Assembly: GCA_028622995.1 (NCBI GenBank)
Contig: JAJQJQ010000016.1
Span: 2,418,001-2,482,000 of the forward strand
DNA from: Panagrolaimus kolymaensis
Lineage: Eukaryota; Nematoda; Chromadorea; Rhabditida; Panagrolaimidae
Direction: 5' to 3'
Length of the DNA stretch: 64,000 nucleotides
This document shows, one piece after another, positions 1-13,473 of this stretch (position 1 is its first letter; every line of letters begins with the position of its first letter). Below the pieces are notes generated by a model. That model was not told where the DNA came from, ran no database searches, and was given only the letters and a program-made list of their open reading frames with translations. The position numbers and the translations under genes were made by a program.

Positions 1-2808
1 AGTTAAAAATTATTGCTGAAGCTTGGAATCCTGTTTTAGAATTATTAGCACTAGCATTTGAGAATGGAAAGATTATGGTTAAAGCTATTGATCGAAAAAC
101 TTGCTGGAAGGTAAGCATACATTTTCTTTTTTATTAGTTATAATGTACAAGTTTTTATAGCGAAACCTCGGCGAAGATCATGGAATTATAAAAAATATCT
201 GGAAAACTGCTCCCGCCAACAAATATACTATTCAAAGTATGGCTTGGAGTCCAGATGGTGAAATTTTAGCAGTTTCAATGAACAATGGATTCATTCACAT
301 GTTGACTGCAGCAGCGGGCAAAATTGGATATACCGTTGATGGTCCGAAACCTTATGATAAGCTCTTATGGGAAAGAGTAACTCTCAAAGATGAAAATGGT
401 AAAAAAGATGGTTCTTTAAGTTTTGTAAGCTTGTGTGATTCAATATGATTATTATACTTTTTCCCATTTTTTAGGCAACAGCATCAAGCTTTGATTTCAA
501 CGATGATGGACCCAAAGAATGTGCTCAACAAATTGCTGATATGGAGGCTTATTTTCATCAACAGTTTAATTCTTTTCATGGAACCATATTAGTAGGGTTT
601 GCAGAAGAAGGAAGATTGCATTTGTATACTAATGGGATTATGTTTTGTCTTGAGTTGGATGCTTGTGACCATTATGGTATTGTTTGAATTACATATTACA
701 TTCTCATTATTCTTATTTTTTTAGAAATTGGTCCAAATGCTGATAAAACATCTTTAGAAATCATTGATTGCATCGTCTCTGATGAAACCAAACAACTTGA
801 AGCTCTTTATCAAATTACACAAATGGAAATCTCAAGCGATGATGAAAACAAAATTGTGACAAATACTTTTCTTATTAAGTATGATTTAGGATGGGATAGG
901 CAAAGCTTTGAAACTCTTACTTTTATCGCAAATTCGTATGTTAAAAAATTTACCTCGGTTACTTTATTTTATACATTTTAGATTTTTCAAAATCAACTTC
1001 CTCTTAATTTACCTTCGTGAAATGGTTCGCTACACTGCTAATAGGCTTGAAGAGAGCACTGAAACATTTTATCAAAAAGTTATTCGAAATTGGTATAGCA
1101 ACTATAGAACTACTAATAACACAGCAGGTTGGTGGTTCTTTTTCTTTTTTTAACGCTCTTGAACTTACTTATAATTTATTTTCAGGTCCGACATTCTTTC
1201 ATGAAATGGTTTCACATCTTACAGGCGGACCTGTATCCATGGCTTATTTTGATTCTTTTAAAAAAGGTCGTAATGATTCCAACAACTTATATGTTTATCC
1301 TAAGTTTATCACCGAATTTAATCAAAAGACATTGGGGTAAGGTGTTAAAGGGATTTTAGAATTTATTTATAAATTATTTATAGGGTTATTTCAACTGGAA
1401 TTTCACGAATTAAACTTGCAACTGAAACTATCATAAAGATGTTAAGTGAATTAATAGATTGCTATTCAATAGAATTTATGTAAGTTTTTGCTCATTTTTG
1501 TAGTGATTTACGTTAATCCATTTAGGAATGTTACACCAAGGACATTAGCATTTAATGATCCAGAAATAACTCCAGAGTTGAAAAACTTATATTCCTTTTA
1601 TGCTGATTCGTTTGTTTTCCTTCAGCTGATTGAGAAAATCCATACATTGCTAGACAAAAAGCGTCGCGGGTTTTATTATTTGAATACATATGTAACACAT
1701 GTGACTACTAAACCTGAAGAAAATTGGAGGAATCAACTTTTTACTACTTATCTTGAAAATGTAAATGTTTCAGAATTTCTTGATGTAAGTTTATTTTAAA
1801 GCATTAAATATAAAAAACCTATATCAAAAAATTAAAAAATTTATTTTTAGTTCATTGGTGAAAGTCTTGTTCGCTCCGATGTTCGAATTCCATCAAGTTT
1901 ATTACAAACAATTATTCCACATGTTCCATGCTTAGAAAAACCAAGTAAAACTGGTTTAGCAAAACATCATATTGCAAAGGTATGCTTCTTTCTAATATGC
2001 ATGAAATATTTCACTTTTTTTAGATTATCGAACCAATCGGATGTTATCCGCTTCCTCGTTTTATCGCCCATTGTAATTTCAATTGTCCACATAATTCAAA
2101 TTATTGTGGAGGTGATCAAGAACCTGTTTCATTCAAAACGGAAAATAATGAACTTGAAGGAGTTTTTCGCTCTCATGGTAACCTCAAAAAAGCAAATTCA
2201 ATTGTTTCCATCCATGATTGGCGGACTGAATCATATTTCGATTTCGTATGCTTTTTTATTTATTTCTTTCAATTACAACTTTTTATTATTTTAGTTTACT
2301 AAATTTTTTGCTGAGTATGGAAGCGCCAAATACCCTCCACAAGGAATTTTGGATTTTATGAATCAAAAAATGGAAGAAATTCAATCAAATGAAGAACTTA
2401 TGGCGCCTATAAAGAAAATTTATGGTAAAAGAAAATATTCAACAATTTATGATATTGATGAAAAAGAATTTATCTGCAAAATGGCTTTACGACCTACAGT
2501 ATTCCTCGGACTCATGCCTTTATTTAATTTTGAAAGCCGAATTGTAAAGATTGTTTCTCGTCATTATCCAACCTTTATTCAAGTTAGTTTTTTTTATTGT
2601 TTTAGAAATCTTAATAAACCTCTTTTAGGCTGAAGTTATCAAACCTTTTGATAAATGCTTACGTCGTCAACGCAGCACTGATTCCGATAACATGAAAGCA
2701 TTAATTGATGCATGTATTCAAATTCCTTGTGATAATTATAAAACTCGATGGGAAACTTCCGAAGATGAAGCCTTCAAAGTGATGGATGCATTTTTCAAAG
2801 AAATTTGA
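1..2808 (+). CDS. ANAPC4: Anaphase-promoting complex subunit 4-like protein (5'-truncated)
   Basis: The gene enters from the left edge in mid-frame (frame from base 3) and runs through about ten short-intron exons to a TGA at 2806-2808. The N-terminal part reads as WD40 blades: AEAWNPVLELLALAFENGK in the first exon, MAWSPDGEILAVSMNNG near 240, and a third strand-like block near 590 (GTILVGFAEEGRLHLYTNG). A long, mostly helical region without clear repeats follows. A WD40 propeller followed by a helical domain is the layout of APC4, a scaffold subunit of the APC/C ubiquitin ligase that acts in mitosis and meiosis, and the opening block resembles the APC4 N-terminus. The C-terminal half is weakly conserved and I joined it by splice phase, so a second gene there cannot be fully excluded. 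An AATAAA lies about 75 bases after the stop. Confidence 0.6.
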
Positions 2809-3821
2809 AACGGAATCTTAATTAAAACTTTGTAAAATATTCTTTGTTAAATTTTGTCTTATTTTCTGTTTTTTTTTAAATATAAATAAAAATTTGTTCA
2901 ACTCAATGTAAGGCAAGCAACTGATGTTAAAGATGAAAGGGATACTTTAAGAGATTGATGCCATATATTTTTTTCTTTCTCCTTTGGCTCTCTCAAGGGA
3001 CATCTTTCGGCGATGAAAAAAAAACGGAAGGAAGCGTTGTTTCGATTCTAGCTTTTTATCTTAGAAAAAAAAGAAGGCTGCGATGTGATGCCATTTTTTT
3101 CTCGACTTGTTTCTGACTTTAACCCTTGTTTCTTTTATCTTTCGAAAAAAAAGAAAGAGAAGAAGCCAACATTGTTTAAAGTTTTTTTCTCTCAAACTTC
3201 AAAATGCCTTTTTTACAAATTGTAATATTCGAGTTTGTTGGCTCTCTTTTCTTTCACATAAAAAAATGAATGTTGTTAGTTTCTGAATAATGCACATTCT
3301 GAAAATTTTATTGCAAACTTTTGGAAACTCATAAGTTTTTGTTCTTTGTTTTTTTTTTTTCAACTAAAAAAATTGAAAAAGTAATAAACGACTTCAGCAT
3401 CCTCTTTGTTTTTTGAATTTAGTTTTGTTTTCCTTTTCGTCAGTTGACGACCGACCATCTTCTTTTATTTGGATAATTTAACAATAAATTTTTCTCTAGC
3501 ACTTCTTTTTTTTTTTTTATAAACCAATATAAAATAAAGCCTTCTAATAAACACATCTTTTTTACCAATAGTTGGTTTGCCTCAGCACACTTTTTTAACT
3601 ATAATTTTTTTTAAAATACTAGAAGCTTTTAACCATGTTTTTAGCTTTGTTAAAATAAACTTGAAACATTGGTCTATTTTCATTTTTTCTCCTCCTTCGT
3701 GATTTAATATTTTGACTTTTTTAAAATAATTTCTTTTTTCATTCATTCAAAAAATTGGTTACATGCGTTTAATTTCAGAAATGGTAGGATTTAAAAAATA
3801 GAGTAATAACAACAACAAAAA
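2809..3821. other. Intergenic region, APC4-like to tetraspanin
   Basis: AT-rich non-coding DNA with long A and T runs and no credible reading frame. It must hold the 3' UTR of the APC4-like gene and the promoter of the tetraspanin. Two pyrimidine-rich motifs, TTTGGCTCTCT near 2983 and TGTTGGCTCTCT near 3236, recur upstream of the UBE2Q gene. An acceptor-like TTTCAG occurs shortly before the tetraspanin start. Confidence 0.5.
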
Positions 3822-4560
3822 ATGGTGGAAGGTGGAATTACTTTAGTTAAATATCTTTTATTTTTATCAAATTTTGCAATATGGGTTAGTTTCTCCGTTT
3901 GCAATAAAACCATGCTTACTTTTTTTTTAGATCGCTGGTTTGGCAATGGCCATTACAAGTTCCGTATTAAAAATGAGATATACCGGTTTATTTGATATAC
4001 TGGGAAATCCATGGTTTGCTACGCCACATATATTGATTGTTTTAGGAATAACTTGTACACTCATCGGATTTTTGGGATGTTGTGGAGCAATTCGTGAAAA
4101 TTATTGCCTTACTGTATCGTTCGCTGTTTTACTTTCTGTTATTTTATTAGCAGAATTTTTTGGAATTATTTTTGCTTACAGTTTTCATGATTCATTAAAA
4201 GTTAATATTGAAACTCAACTTCAGCAAGGCCTCAATCGATATAGTCGATCGAAAGGAGTACAAATGACTTGGGATGAAACCCAACAATCTTTTGAATGCT
4301 GTGGAGTTTATAATTCTTCCGATTGGAATGTTATTCCCGATTCGTGTTGCATTCATTTGCATAATGGATGTGCTAAAATGCCTCAACCATTGCTCCACGA
4401 AATGGGTTGCGCTGAAGCTGTTGAATCTTGGATAACTCAAAATGTGGCCCTCATTGGAGTTTTAGCTGCTTTAGCGACAGCCCTCCAAATTATTGGAATT
4501 TGTTTTGCTTGTTGTTTATCGAAAAGTATTTTACGCGATTTTCATGATTATTATTATTAA
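3822..4560 (+). CDS. Tetraspanin
   Basis: Two exons (3822-3884 and 3931-4560) encode 230 residues, the normal size for a tetraspanin. The start sits in an AAAAAATGG context. There are four hydrophobic segments: TM1 spans the only intron (KYLLFLSNFAIW then IAGLAMAI), TM2 is at about residues 50-70, TM3 at about 85-105 and TM4 at about 200-220. The small loop has GCCGAIREN. The large extracellular loop has the diagnostic CCG (FECCGVYNSSDW), a second CC pair (DSCC) and two further single cysteines, which allows the usual disulfides. Tetraspanins organise membrane microdomains with integrins, receptors and proteases. I cannot assign the subfamily. The 3' UTR contains a long-armed inverted repeat. 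Confidence 0.9.
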
Positions 4561-5044
4561 AAAACAAAGAAATTTGTAAATGTTTGTCTCAAAAGATAGT
4601 AAAAATTATATATTAAAAAATGGTAATAATATGATTGGTTTTGGATTTGTTATTGCTATCTTTTGACACAAACAAAAATTTTAATTTTCTGCTACGCTTT
4701 TTTATTGTATATTTTTGTTGGAAGTAATTGATGATGTTTAACACTTGGATTGTTTTTACAGATAAGCTGCTTGGACAATTTATTTTTTTATGAACTAGAT
4801 CAAATTGAATCGCCCCCAACTTTTTTCTTAATAAGATTTTTTGTAATCTTTTTTTTATAATTTATAAGTATTTTATCGTTCATTGAAATACCTAATTTAC
4901 AGAAAAAAAATTTTTACATTATTTTTTTTGTCATTTAATCTCTCCCGTAAATGTCCTTTTTTTCTATTGTACATTTTGTTCTTCCTTTTTTCCTACACTT
5001 TTAATGTTCAGTAACCTAAAAATATTTGTTTGATGAATCTTAAT
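4561..5044. other. Convergent 3' region with inverted repeat
   Basis: The 3' ends of the tetraspanin and MAP3K4 face each other here and no coding potential is visible. Arms at 4582-4599 and 4656-4673 are complementary over about 18 bases with one mismatch and enclose about 56 bases. The right arm shares 17 bases (TTTTGACACAAACAAAA) with position 51121. Confidence 0.5.
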
Positions 5045-8000
5045 TTAAAAAGCGAGATGACTTACAGTTGCATCAATATTTGCAAAAGTATCCTGAAGCA
5101 AATCCGCCGCGGTGGCTCTTTGACGTGGATCAACTTTAAAGCAGCGTTTTAAAAATCCCAAAGTCATGGGATCATTTGTAATTTCAGGAGTAAATGGTGG
5201 AGGAATTCCACTTCCAAGTTGATATACAACTTGGAGTTCATGAGTGAGATGATAATATGGACGTTTACCAGTTAGCATTTCCAATACCACACATCCAACA
5301 GCCCAAATATCTACTGCCCGGCCATAACCACTTGCTTTATTTGCGCCAGCTGCAATTTCAGCAATTGAGAGGGTATTGGTTTGAAGTTCGGGGGCTTGAT
5401 AATTTGTTGTTCCAACATATGTGACGATTTCACCTATTCTCGTAGTGGGATCTCGAATTCGGAATGAACATCCAAAATCACCAAGTTTGAGAATGTCTCG
5501 TTGAGTAAGGAAAACATTTGCAGCTAAGAAATAATATTAGTTATTTTTTTAAAGATTTAAAATTTCCAAAGCTTACGTTTAACATCTCTGTGTACAATTT
5601 GTTTTCGATGTAAATAATCAACAGCTTGAAGCAAGAAATGTGTGTAACGTCGAACACAACTTAACTCTAATCCTTCACGACAAACTTTACCCAATGTTCC
5701 TTCGCTACAATATTCCATGAAAATAAGAAGCTCTTCTTTGTGAACTTCAATACCATAGTATTTTACAAGATTGGGATGATCAAGTTGGCGGAAAATTTCT
5801 ACTTCATCAACGAGAGCTTTCATATTATCTGCTTGATCTCGACTGACTTTAATTTGCTTCATTGCCATTAAGCAATTAGTGCTGAGATTCATTACAAGAT
5901 AACAAGTACCAAATGATCCAGCTCCTAATATTTTATTTTCCAGCCTTTGCCATTCGAATGGTGCTCGTTTGGAACGCAAAAAGTGATGTTCAGCGGCGCC
6001 ATCTTTAGTTTCAACCACGCGGCCAACTTTTCTGCTTTCCTGTAAATTTTTTTATTTAATAAATTTTGTTAAAAGCTTTCTTTACTTCAAGGTAATTTTG
6101 TCTATCATCTTCCAAGTATCCTATGCTTTCTTGAATTCTTTCATGAACGGTAACCTTCTTAGTGGAAAGAGGAGATGAAATGAGAGGAGAAAATTTATCG
6201 CTTGAATTTTCGGATATTTTTCGAAAGCTTGTATCACTTCTTGATTCTTTGATTACTGGAGATTCTTTAATGCAGTCTAAGCAAGTGTTCAATTTACTCA
6301 TTAGCTTCTAGAAATTAATCATCAGCATAAAAATAAAATAAAAATGAGAATCAAACTTCAAAAGATTCAGGCTTTAAATAAGCCACTACTTTATCGGCGG
6401 TTAAAAGTTGCAAACATGAGAGAGGGATGGCAGCCCAACGAGAGGTTATTCGATGGCCAGCATTTACGGATTCTATAATTCAGCGGTAAAGGCAATTTAG
6501 AAAAAGCCACCCTCACCTATAACAAAATCGGCCCAAGCGCATGCGTTTTCAACTGAACGTTCCGCAAATTCGGTGTGTTTTGGAAGTGAAACAATTCGAG
6601 TCATTTCACGATCAAACTAAAAATGTTATGATTGAAAATTTAAATTACTATTAATTATACTCTTATTAAACTTACTTCAAATGCAGCATTAAAAGCTTGT
6701 TTGAGAGTGGCTTTTAAAGTGCTGGCTTCTTTTTCGCTTAAATCAGCCAAAGTTTTTCCCAAACGTTCTCCAGAAGGATTTTCATTTTTCATTAAAATTA
6801 ATTCTTCTAAATTTTTCGGACAATTCCAAATTTCATTTGAAGCTTTTAATGCAACTTCTTTTAATTCTGATACAAGAATTGCAATTTGTTCATTACAACT
6901 ACAAAAATCATCCTTTAAAATGAGCCGGCCTGTTTCAAAATAATCTTTTGTTGCTTTTTCAAATAATCTTCGACATTCTTCAAGAAATCTACGTTTTTCT
7001 GATATCAAAAAAATATCATCATGAGCGTTGATATAAAGTTGCAAAGTGGTTTTCGTTTTGAGTGAAAGAGACATGGAAGCACTGCGAGAATTTAAATGCT
7101 GAAGTAATGATGGAGAAATTTTTGCTGTGGGAATTAAAACCAAATAATTTGTTTCTTCACTTTCATTTGACATGGTTTCTATTTTACTGCATGTTGTATT
7201 TAAAAGAGTATCAACGTATTCGGGCTTATTAACCACGTCAAGGGTACAAACAACAACAAAATGACAATCAGGATAATTTGCAAATTTAAGCTAAAAAAAA
7301 TAATCAGCTTTCTATATTTTTTCAAAAAAATATTGTTGTCCATTTTTTGGATTTTACTTACCATAATGTGTCCACTATTTATTAATTTTGTCAAAAGCTC
7401 ATCTCCAACATTATCATCATTAATACCATACTTGGAGCAAATTTCAAGATCGCAACTTAAAATTTTAATAAAATTAATGCATTTGAGAGCTCGTTCGCGC
7501 AAATGTCGAATCATTTCTCGAATATCTCGACAAAATACAAAAACTGAAGAATAATAAGATTCGTCTTCTTCTTCTTCCTCATCCATGATTCCTGTATCAC
7601 CTTCAAATTCTTGAAAATCATATTCAAGCTCTTTACCAGCTGAGAACATTTTTTCATCCAAATATGATAAAACAATTCGATTAAGCAAATCTTTCCCAAC
7701 TCTGCAATAAAAAAGGTCATTATTAAAATACATGCCGATTCGGTTTGCTATTTTAACTATTAGGCTTGCTTTCAATATATTTTTTCATTCAAAAAATACC
7801 TGCAAAAAAGTTGAGCTGCAGAAGCTTCACCTCTTGAAACAGAAGCTGAATGAACTTTCACCCGCTCCCATTCGGATCTCATCGTTATGATGACACGTTC
7901 TGTCCATTCCAATTCAACATCATTATTATGGGTTGCAGCTTGAGCCCAATGACGAATGTAACTTAGATAATTCTAAAAGAATTTGTTGTGGTTATTTAAT

Positions 8001-10402
8001 CTAAGATTATCTTGTATTTTTAGAGTTTTAAATTTTTCGTTATTTTCAAACTGATCTAAAAAGGAGATTATTGTTTTAATACTTTGGCTTTTTTTGTATG
8101 TTTGGGTTTTGCTTTTAATGGAAAAAAGCAGCTTTGTTGCTATTTCTTTTGTAAATAAAAAATTATAATGCAAACCCATATTTAGAGTCAAATATTTGTA
8201 AAAATAATAAATCAAAAGCTTTTGAGGTATTTTTAAAGAAAAAATGGGTACGGCAAAAAATTTGTTTGATTTTTTTAAAGTAAATTTTTATAAAAAACAT
8301 CTTAAATTACATATTTAAAAAGTGAAGTTACTCTTGCTCTTAAAAATTATTATTGTCTTTTTACATCGCTTGAATGATTGACCTTCATTAATATAAAAAA
8401 ATACTTACTTGAAAAACAATATCTAATTTGCTATCAAAATTTTCTAAATAATTTTGCTGTTCAATTGCATTTGAAGTTGTTTTCCAAACATAATTCATGT
8501 ATTTATTTTTAACTCCAATAGCCGCTGATAAACAATCATCTGAATCCTCGATCAAAGTGTTCAATGTAAGCAAATCCCAATGTGCACATGAAACTTTTTC
8601 TGATCTCATTTTAAGCCAATGATGAACCAAATCTACGGGAATTCGAGTTAAGAATGAAAATTGATGATGAAAGGGTGGTAAATTCATTTCTTTAAACAAT
8701 CTATGGTGAACGGTCAATTCAGAAATTTCTTTCTGAAAAAAAAAATTTACTCCAAAAACGAATTTTGGTAAATGTACTTAATTATAACTGTTAAAAATGT
8801 TAGATATTTGGCGTAAATAAGTTTTTTTCTTGTAAAAATAAAATATAGTAATTATTTTTTAAAATGGTGTTTACCTTTTCTTGTGCAGTATAATCTTTAA
8901 AAATTTTCATTTCATTATTTGAAGCCGCAGCTTGAGCATAAAGTTTTGGAGTTTGAAGGGTGATGAGAGTTTTTTGTAAAGTTCTTTCGGTGATGGATTT
9001 AATTTTATCCAAAACAACTGACATTCCCCGAAGTCGAAGCGAACGACCCACAACATCAGCATACATTTGAGAAATGGAATCAGAAAATACTTCGTTTTCA
9101 GATCCACCAAGGACTCCATCGGTTTGCTAAAATTTAATCAAAGATTTTCCAAGATCGTAAGCTAGAAAAAAAAAGTATACATCACAAAATGAAAGATTTA
9201 ATTCGTTTTCACTTGTTCGAGGCCAAATAATATCGGTTAAATTTTGTTGAGGGGATTGAGGAGAATGCATACTACCATATCCAATGGATGAAAGCTTGCG
9301 ATAACCAGTGATGAAATCAAAATATTCTCGAATTGATTTAATTTTAGAGAATAAATCATTCAAAGTATTTTCCCACATATATAATAATCCAATTCTTGTA
9401 TTCACTTCAACAGTATAATCTTTTTCTGTTTCAATCATGGCTCGAAAAGTTGGGAAAAGCTCACGAAATGCTTCAAATTTTCGAAGCAATTCATTCACCT
9501 TTCCTGCAGCATTTTGAATATTTTCAATCACAACCGGATGATAAACTGCATGAAGCCAATTAATATCTGAATCATCTTCGGGTTTCAATTCTAATTTAAA
9601 ATCCTTTATAGCTTTTAAAACGGAACGTCTGAAAAACAAATATTTTTAACCTGACAAAAAAAGAGTTCAAGGTGAAACATACTTTTCGTCGCGAATCCTT
9701 AAAATCACGGTGCTTTGAGTTGCGATTGAACGTTGGATGTAAGGAGCTTCCATCTGCCTGAAAAATGACATTGATACTCAAATTATCAATTTAAATTTTA
9801 GATGACACACCTGTTTGCAAAATAAGCTTGAAGATAAAGCCAAAGAGCATCACCAAATTTATATGTTTGGTCAGCAATTGTTACATAACCACCATCGCGA
9901 TTCTTGGAGGGTAAAGCTATGACATCTTTCTCACTTTCTCGAGCAACATTTTCAAGTTTAAGTCTAAGTTGTTCCCATTCTGGTTGACGATTTTCAATCG
10001 GTGGCAAAGAAGGAAATGGAGAATCAGGTTGATTATTACACGGTGACCCGCAATTGCTTTCGGATGAATGCCTTTTAGAAGTTGATAATACTGTTAAACA
10101 TGTTGTTTGAGAATAGTCATCCTGCAAGTTTTTTTGTCTCAAAGGTTAAATCAAAAATCTAACACAAAACAACCAACCTCATAAAAATCCATTTTCTGTC
10201 TTGGACTAAACCTTCGGGTTTTTTGTTTCCGATTTATAGGAAATTTTTGAAGGCTTTGACGCCCTTTATATTTTGGTCGACTAAAAAAAGGAGTATATTA
10301 AAAAAACTAATAATAATGAAAGCTTTTCTGCCGACTGAAAACCAAATTAACCGCCTACTTTTTTCTCACTTTAACATCTTCTGCGCTTAAAGCCCGTTTC
10401 AT
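5045..10402 (-). CDS. MAP3K4: MAP kinase kinase kinase MAP3K4/MTK1-type
   Basis: A large multi-exon gene. The C-terminal kinase domain is complete: glycine loop GAGSFGTCYLV, lysine in MAMKQIK, HRDVKPANVF reconstructed across the 53-base intron at 5524-5576, LGDFGCS, and QAPE. Its closest match by eye is MAP3K4, the stress-responsive MAP3K that activates p38/JNK kinases. The long N-terminal part also matches the family: ALWLYLQAYFANR near 9830, the RERALKCINFIKILSCDLEI helix near 7450, and SRWAAIPLSCLQLL near 6430. The proposed start at 10402 (MKRALSAEDVK) needs an AA|GTAGGC donor that keeps the frame; a start at 10191 (MDFYE) is the fallback. The last exon contains a possible GTAAGT donor just before the stop, so a short further exon is possible. 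The largest intron is at about 7976-8405. The gene diverges from TOLLIP. Confidence 0.85.
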
Positions 10403-10772
10403 TTTTCTATTTTTTCCCGTATTTGAATTTAAAAGCTCTGTAGAATAAAAACTAAAAATTTCATAAAGGTATGTATGAGATTTATAAATTTAAATGTAAA
10501 AAAGTAAAATATCCCCAATAATATATGTATGTATGTCTTTTCGAAGAAAATACGCGCGTGCATAGTGCATCCACCCAAAATGTAATGCAACGGAAAAAAA
10601 CAAACTGACAATTTTTTTTTACCACATGATGATGATTTTACGCAAAAGCAGCTTTCATGTTTTTATATTACTTGCTTATTTTTTTGTTTTCCCCTCTCTT
10701 TTGATTATACTCAGTGTTGCTTTTTAGGTAAATTATTATTAAATACTATTTTTAGAACAAACGACGAAAAAA
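10403..10772. promoter_or_regulatory. Divergent promoter region, MAP3K4 / TOLLIP
   Basis: About 370 non-coding bases lie between the two divergent start codons. It contains acceptor-like sites near both starts: TTCTACAG on the minus strand near 10440, and CTATTTTTAG ending at 10754 on the plus strand. These could be trans-splice acceptors. No TATA box stands out from the AT-rich background. Confidence 0.4.
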
Positions 10773-11835
10773 ATGTCAAATGAAAAAGCAGCTTTAAAAG
10801 CTCAAATGCTTCTCGAAGATGCACAGGTGGTAAGTAATGTTATTTCTTGCATTTTTTTGTAAACAAGAAATAAATAAGGGATTACAGCTTAAAACTATAC
10901 CCGATGATTTTTTACGCCTTCCCCTTCCCACTTCTTCCAATGCTCCCGAACAAGTTCCAGGCGGATTAATGTTGAATGGAGTTCCCGTAAGTTAAGGCTT
11001 GTTTACAAGCTTCTATTTGATTGTAAATCATATATCATTAAAATTTTCTCCAAGCACACTCATATTTTTATTATAGTATCAAGCTGTCCAACAACATTAC
11101 ATTCCTCCAAATACTCGCGGTCGTCTTATTATCAAAATTACATCTGCACGTCTTACAAAGAATTATGGCTTTGTTCGCATGGATCCTTATGTTCGAATTC
11201 GAGTTGGTAATGTTGTTTATGAAACTCCAACAAACTCAAGTGGTGGTAAGAATCCAACATGGAATTGCACTCTTCAAACTTATTTACCAACTAATATCGA
11301 CTCTGTCTATTTACAAGTCTTTGATGAAGTTTGTTTCATTTAATTAATCTTTTTTTATTATTAATCCTAATTTTCAGCGTTCGTTTACTGATGATGAATG
11401 TATCGCTTGGAGCCGAGTCACTTTACCTCCAGCTATCTTCAATAATGAAACCATCGATGAATGGTATCCTTTATCAGGACGTCAAGGGGAAGCACAAGAA
11501 GGAGTAATTAATTTGGTTATGTCTTTTCTTGAAATTGATCCTGCTGCTATCGCTCAACATCACCAACAAATTCCTCTTCAACTTCAAGATCCTGAACTTG
11601 CTGCTGCTCTTGAAGCTTCTAAAAGTAAGCCCTTTACTATATAGCTCCAATTAAAACTTTATTTGTTTCAGATGAAACAGGTCAACCACCCACTATTCAA
11701 ATCACCGATGAAATGATTTCCGAAATGACCACAATGTTCCCTAATGTTGAAGTAGATGTTATTCGAGCTATCTTGGAAGACAAACGTGGTGATAAACAAG
11801 AAGCCGCAACAGCTTTGTTGCAATTATCTGATTAA
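10773..11835 (+). CDS. TOLLIP: Toll-interacting protein (TOLLIP)
   Basis: Five exons (10773-10829, 10888-10986, 11077-11328, 11378-11624, 11672-11835) join in phase to 272 residues, close to the usual length of TOLLIP. After a short N-terminal region comes a C2 domain at about residues 60-185 (GRLIIKITSARLTKNYG, MDPYVRIRVG, NPTWNCTLQTYLP, VYLQVFDERSFTDDECIAW). A C-terminal CUE domain (MISEMTTMFPNVEVDVIRAI) follows and binds ubiquitin. The family is an endosomal adaptor that couples phosphoinositides, ubiquitinated cargo and the Tom1 trafficking machinery; in vertebrates it also damps Toll/IL-1 signalling. An acceptor 18 bases before the ATG suggests trans-splicing. An AATAAA lies at about 11979. 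Confidence 0.93.
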
Positions 11836-13473
11836 AAGTCGTTCCAACTTTTGCATGTTTCTTTACATTTTACATATGTAATTCGTTTTTTGAGATTTAT
11901 ACTTACCAAACAATCCAATTATTTGTTTTTGATATAATTATCTCTTTTTCTTTTATATTTATACTGTACCAAAACTAGAATAAAGATTTGCTATTTTGTT
12001 TTGTGTCTGTTTTATTTTACGTGATCTTTCCAAACATAAATAGAGAAACGATTATCCGTGCAAATTCATTGTTTTTGTTCAAATTTAAGAAATCAAAGAT
12101 TGTGATTCAAAATGGATTCAGCATTGAAATTCAAAGAAAAAAGAAGTTGCATGTAAGGGATGATGAAAATTAAGATAAAAACCATTGGTAAAATTCTTAG
12201 AAAATGAATGTCTTTTATGATAGATGATTTACATGAGAGAAAAAAATGCGTTCCTTTTCACCCAGTCTCTTATAAAAGCTATCGAATTATAAAAAAATAA
12301 TTACGTAAAAATATGTATTTAAAAAATTTTGCGACCGCTGTTTTGTACTCTGAAGATTGAGAAAAAAAAGTTATGTTATCACATTATTAACATCGTTATA
12401 CTTATGTTTTCTTCGTCTTCCTTAATTGGCTGGTTAAAATGACTCATTTTTTTTCTTCATTTTCGTGTCTACGTGATTTTTTTATAGTATCAAATACCAA
12501 CCATGTTTTAGAACTCTCATATGAAAATGAAAATTGAACATTTCTAAAGTTTAAAGATTAAATAATCTTTGTTCAAGAAGTACGACTTTTGTGCTTTATT
12601 GATTTTTTCTCTCTTCATAGCTAGATTTTTTTATTTAAGCTGAAGCGTGTACTTTCTTTGCTAAAAGAAGCGTAGCTAATTTCCTTAAATTTCTTAACTC
12701 CTTATTGCTTTTTATGCGCCTAAAACTATTTTCTCGATATTTTTTCTAAACTTATTAGGCTTGAAAATTTGTAGCCATTTCTCAAAGCATAATAAATATT
12801 AAAGTACAATTTAAGAACAATATTATGAGATTTTTTAGCAACACTAAAGTGCATTTTGTGGATTAATAAATGACGGTTATCTTTTTTTTTCTTTCCACCG
12901 TCAGAAATAAGGAACTTAAAAATGCGTACATTCCCAATGGGTGTAGTAGGTATATATGTATGCGCACGAACAGCTGGCGACCGCCCCCTTTTTTTTAGGC
13001 TCGCACGAAAGAGAGAAAGAAAGAGAGAGAGAGAAAAAAAGTTGTCTATGTTGGCTCTCTCCTTCTTTTCTTTTTTTTTTTTGCGTTTTAGTTAAACAAG
13101 AGCATCAGCCTCAGCAAAAAAGAAAAATGTGAGACGATTGAATGTGGTTGGTTGGTGCGCCTTTTTTTTTCTTGCCGCGTGTTCGTGCTGGTTGGTGAGA
13201 AGCAATCAATGTGTCGTATTAAATCGAACAAAAAATTCATATGTATTCTTTCTTTTTTCTTGTGATGTTTTTTATTTGATTTATAGAGAATGGAAGGGAA
13301 ATGAATGTTTCAAAGCTTATTGTAAAATTTAATATTTTTTGTTTTATCGTTATTTTTTTACATACATTCTCATGATTTTTTCTCTCGCGGTTTTTAACAT
13401 TTTGTTTGTTTCGATTAATAACATTTTTTTCCATTTCAGAAAACGTGGGTAATTTAATCCATTTGATTTAATC
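11836..13473. other. Intergenic region, TOLLIP to UBE2Q
   Basis: About 1.6 kb with no believable gene. The proximal 150 bases hold the TOLLIP 3' UTR and poly(A) signal. The part at about 12930-13100 differs from the AT-rich rest: it has a GC-richer patch (GGCGACCGCCCCC), a GAGA/AGAG run, and TGTTGGCTCTCT near 13049, and it looks like the UBE2Q promoter. A TTTCAG acceptor at 13434-13439 precedes the UBE2Q start by about 34 bases. Confidence 0.45.
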
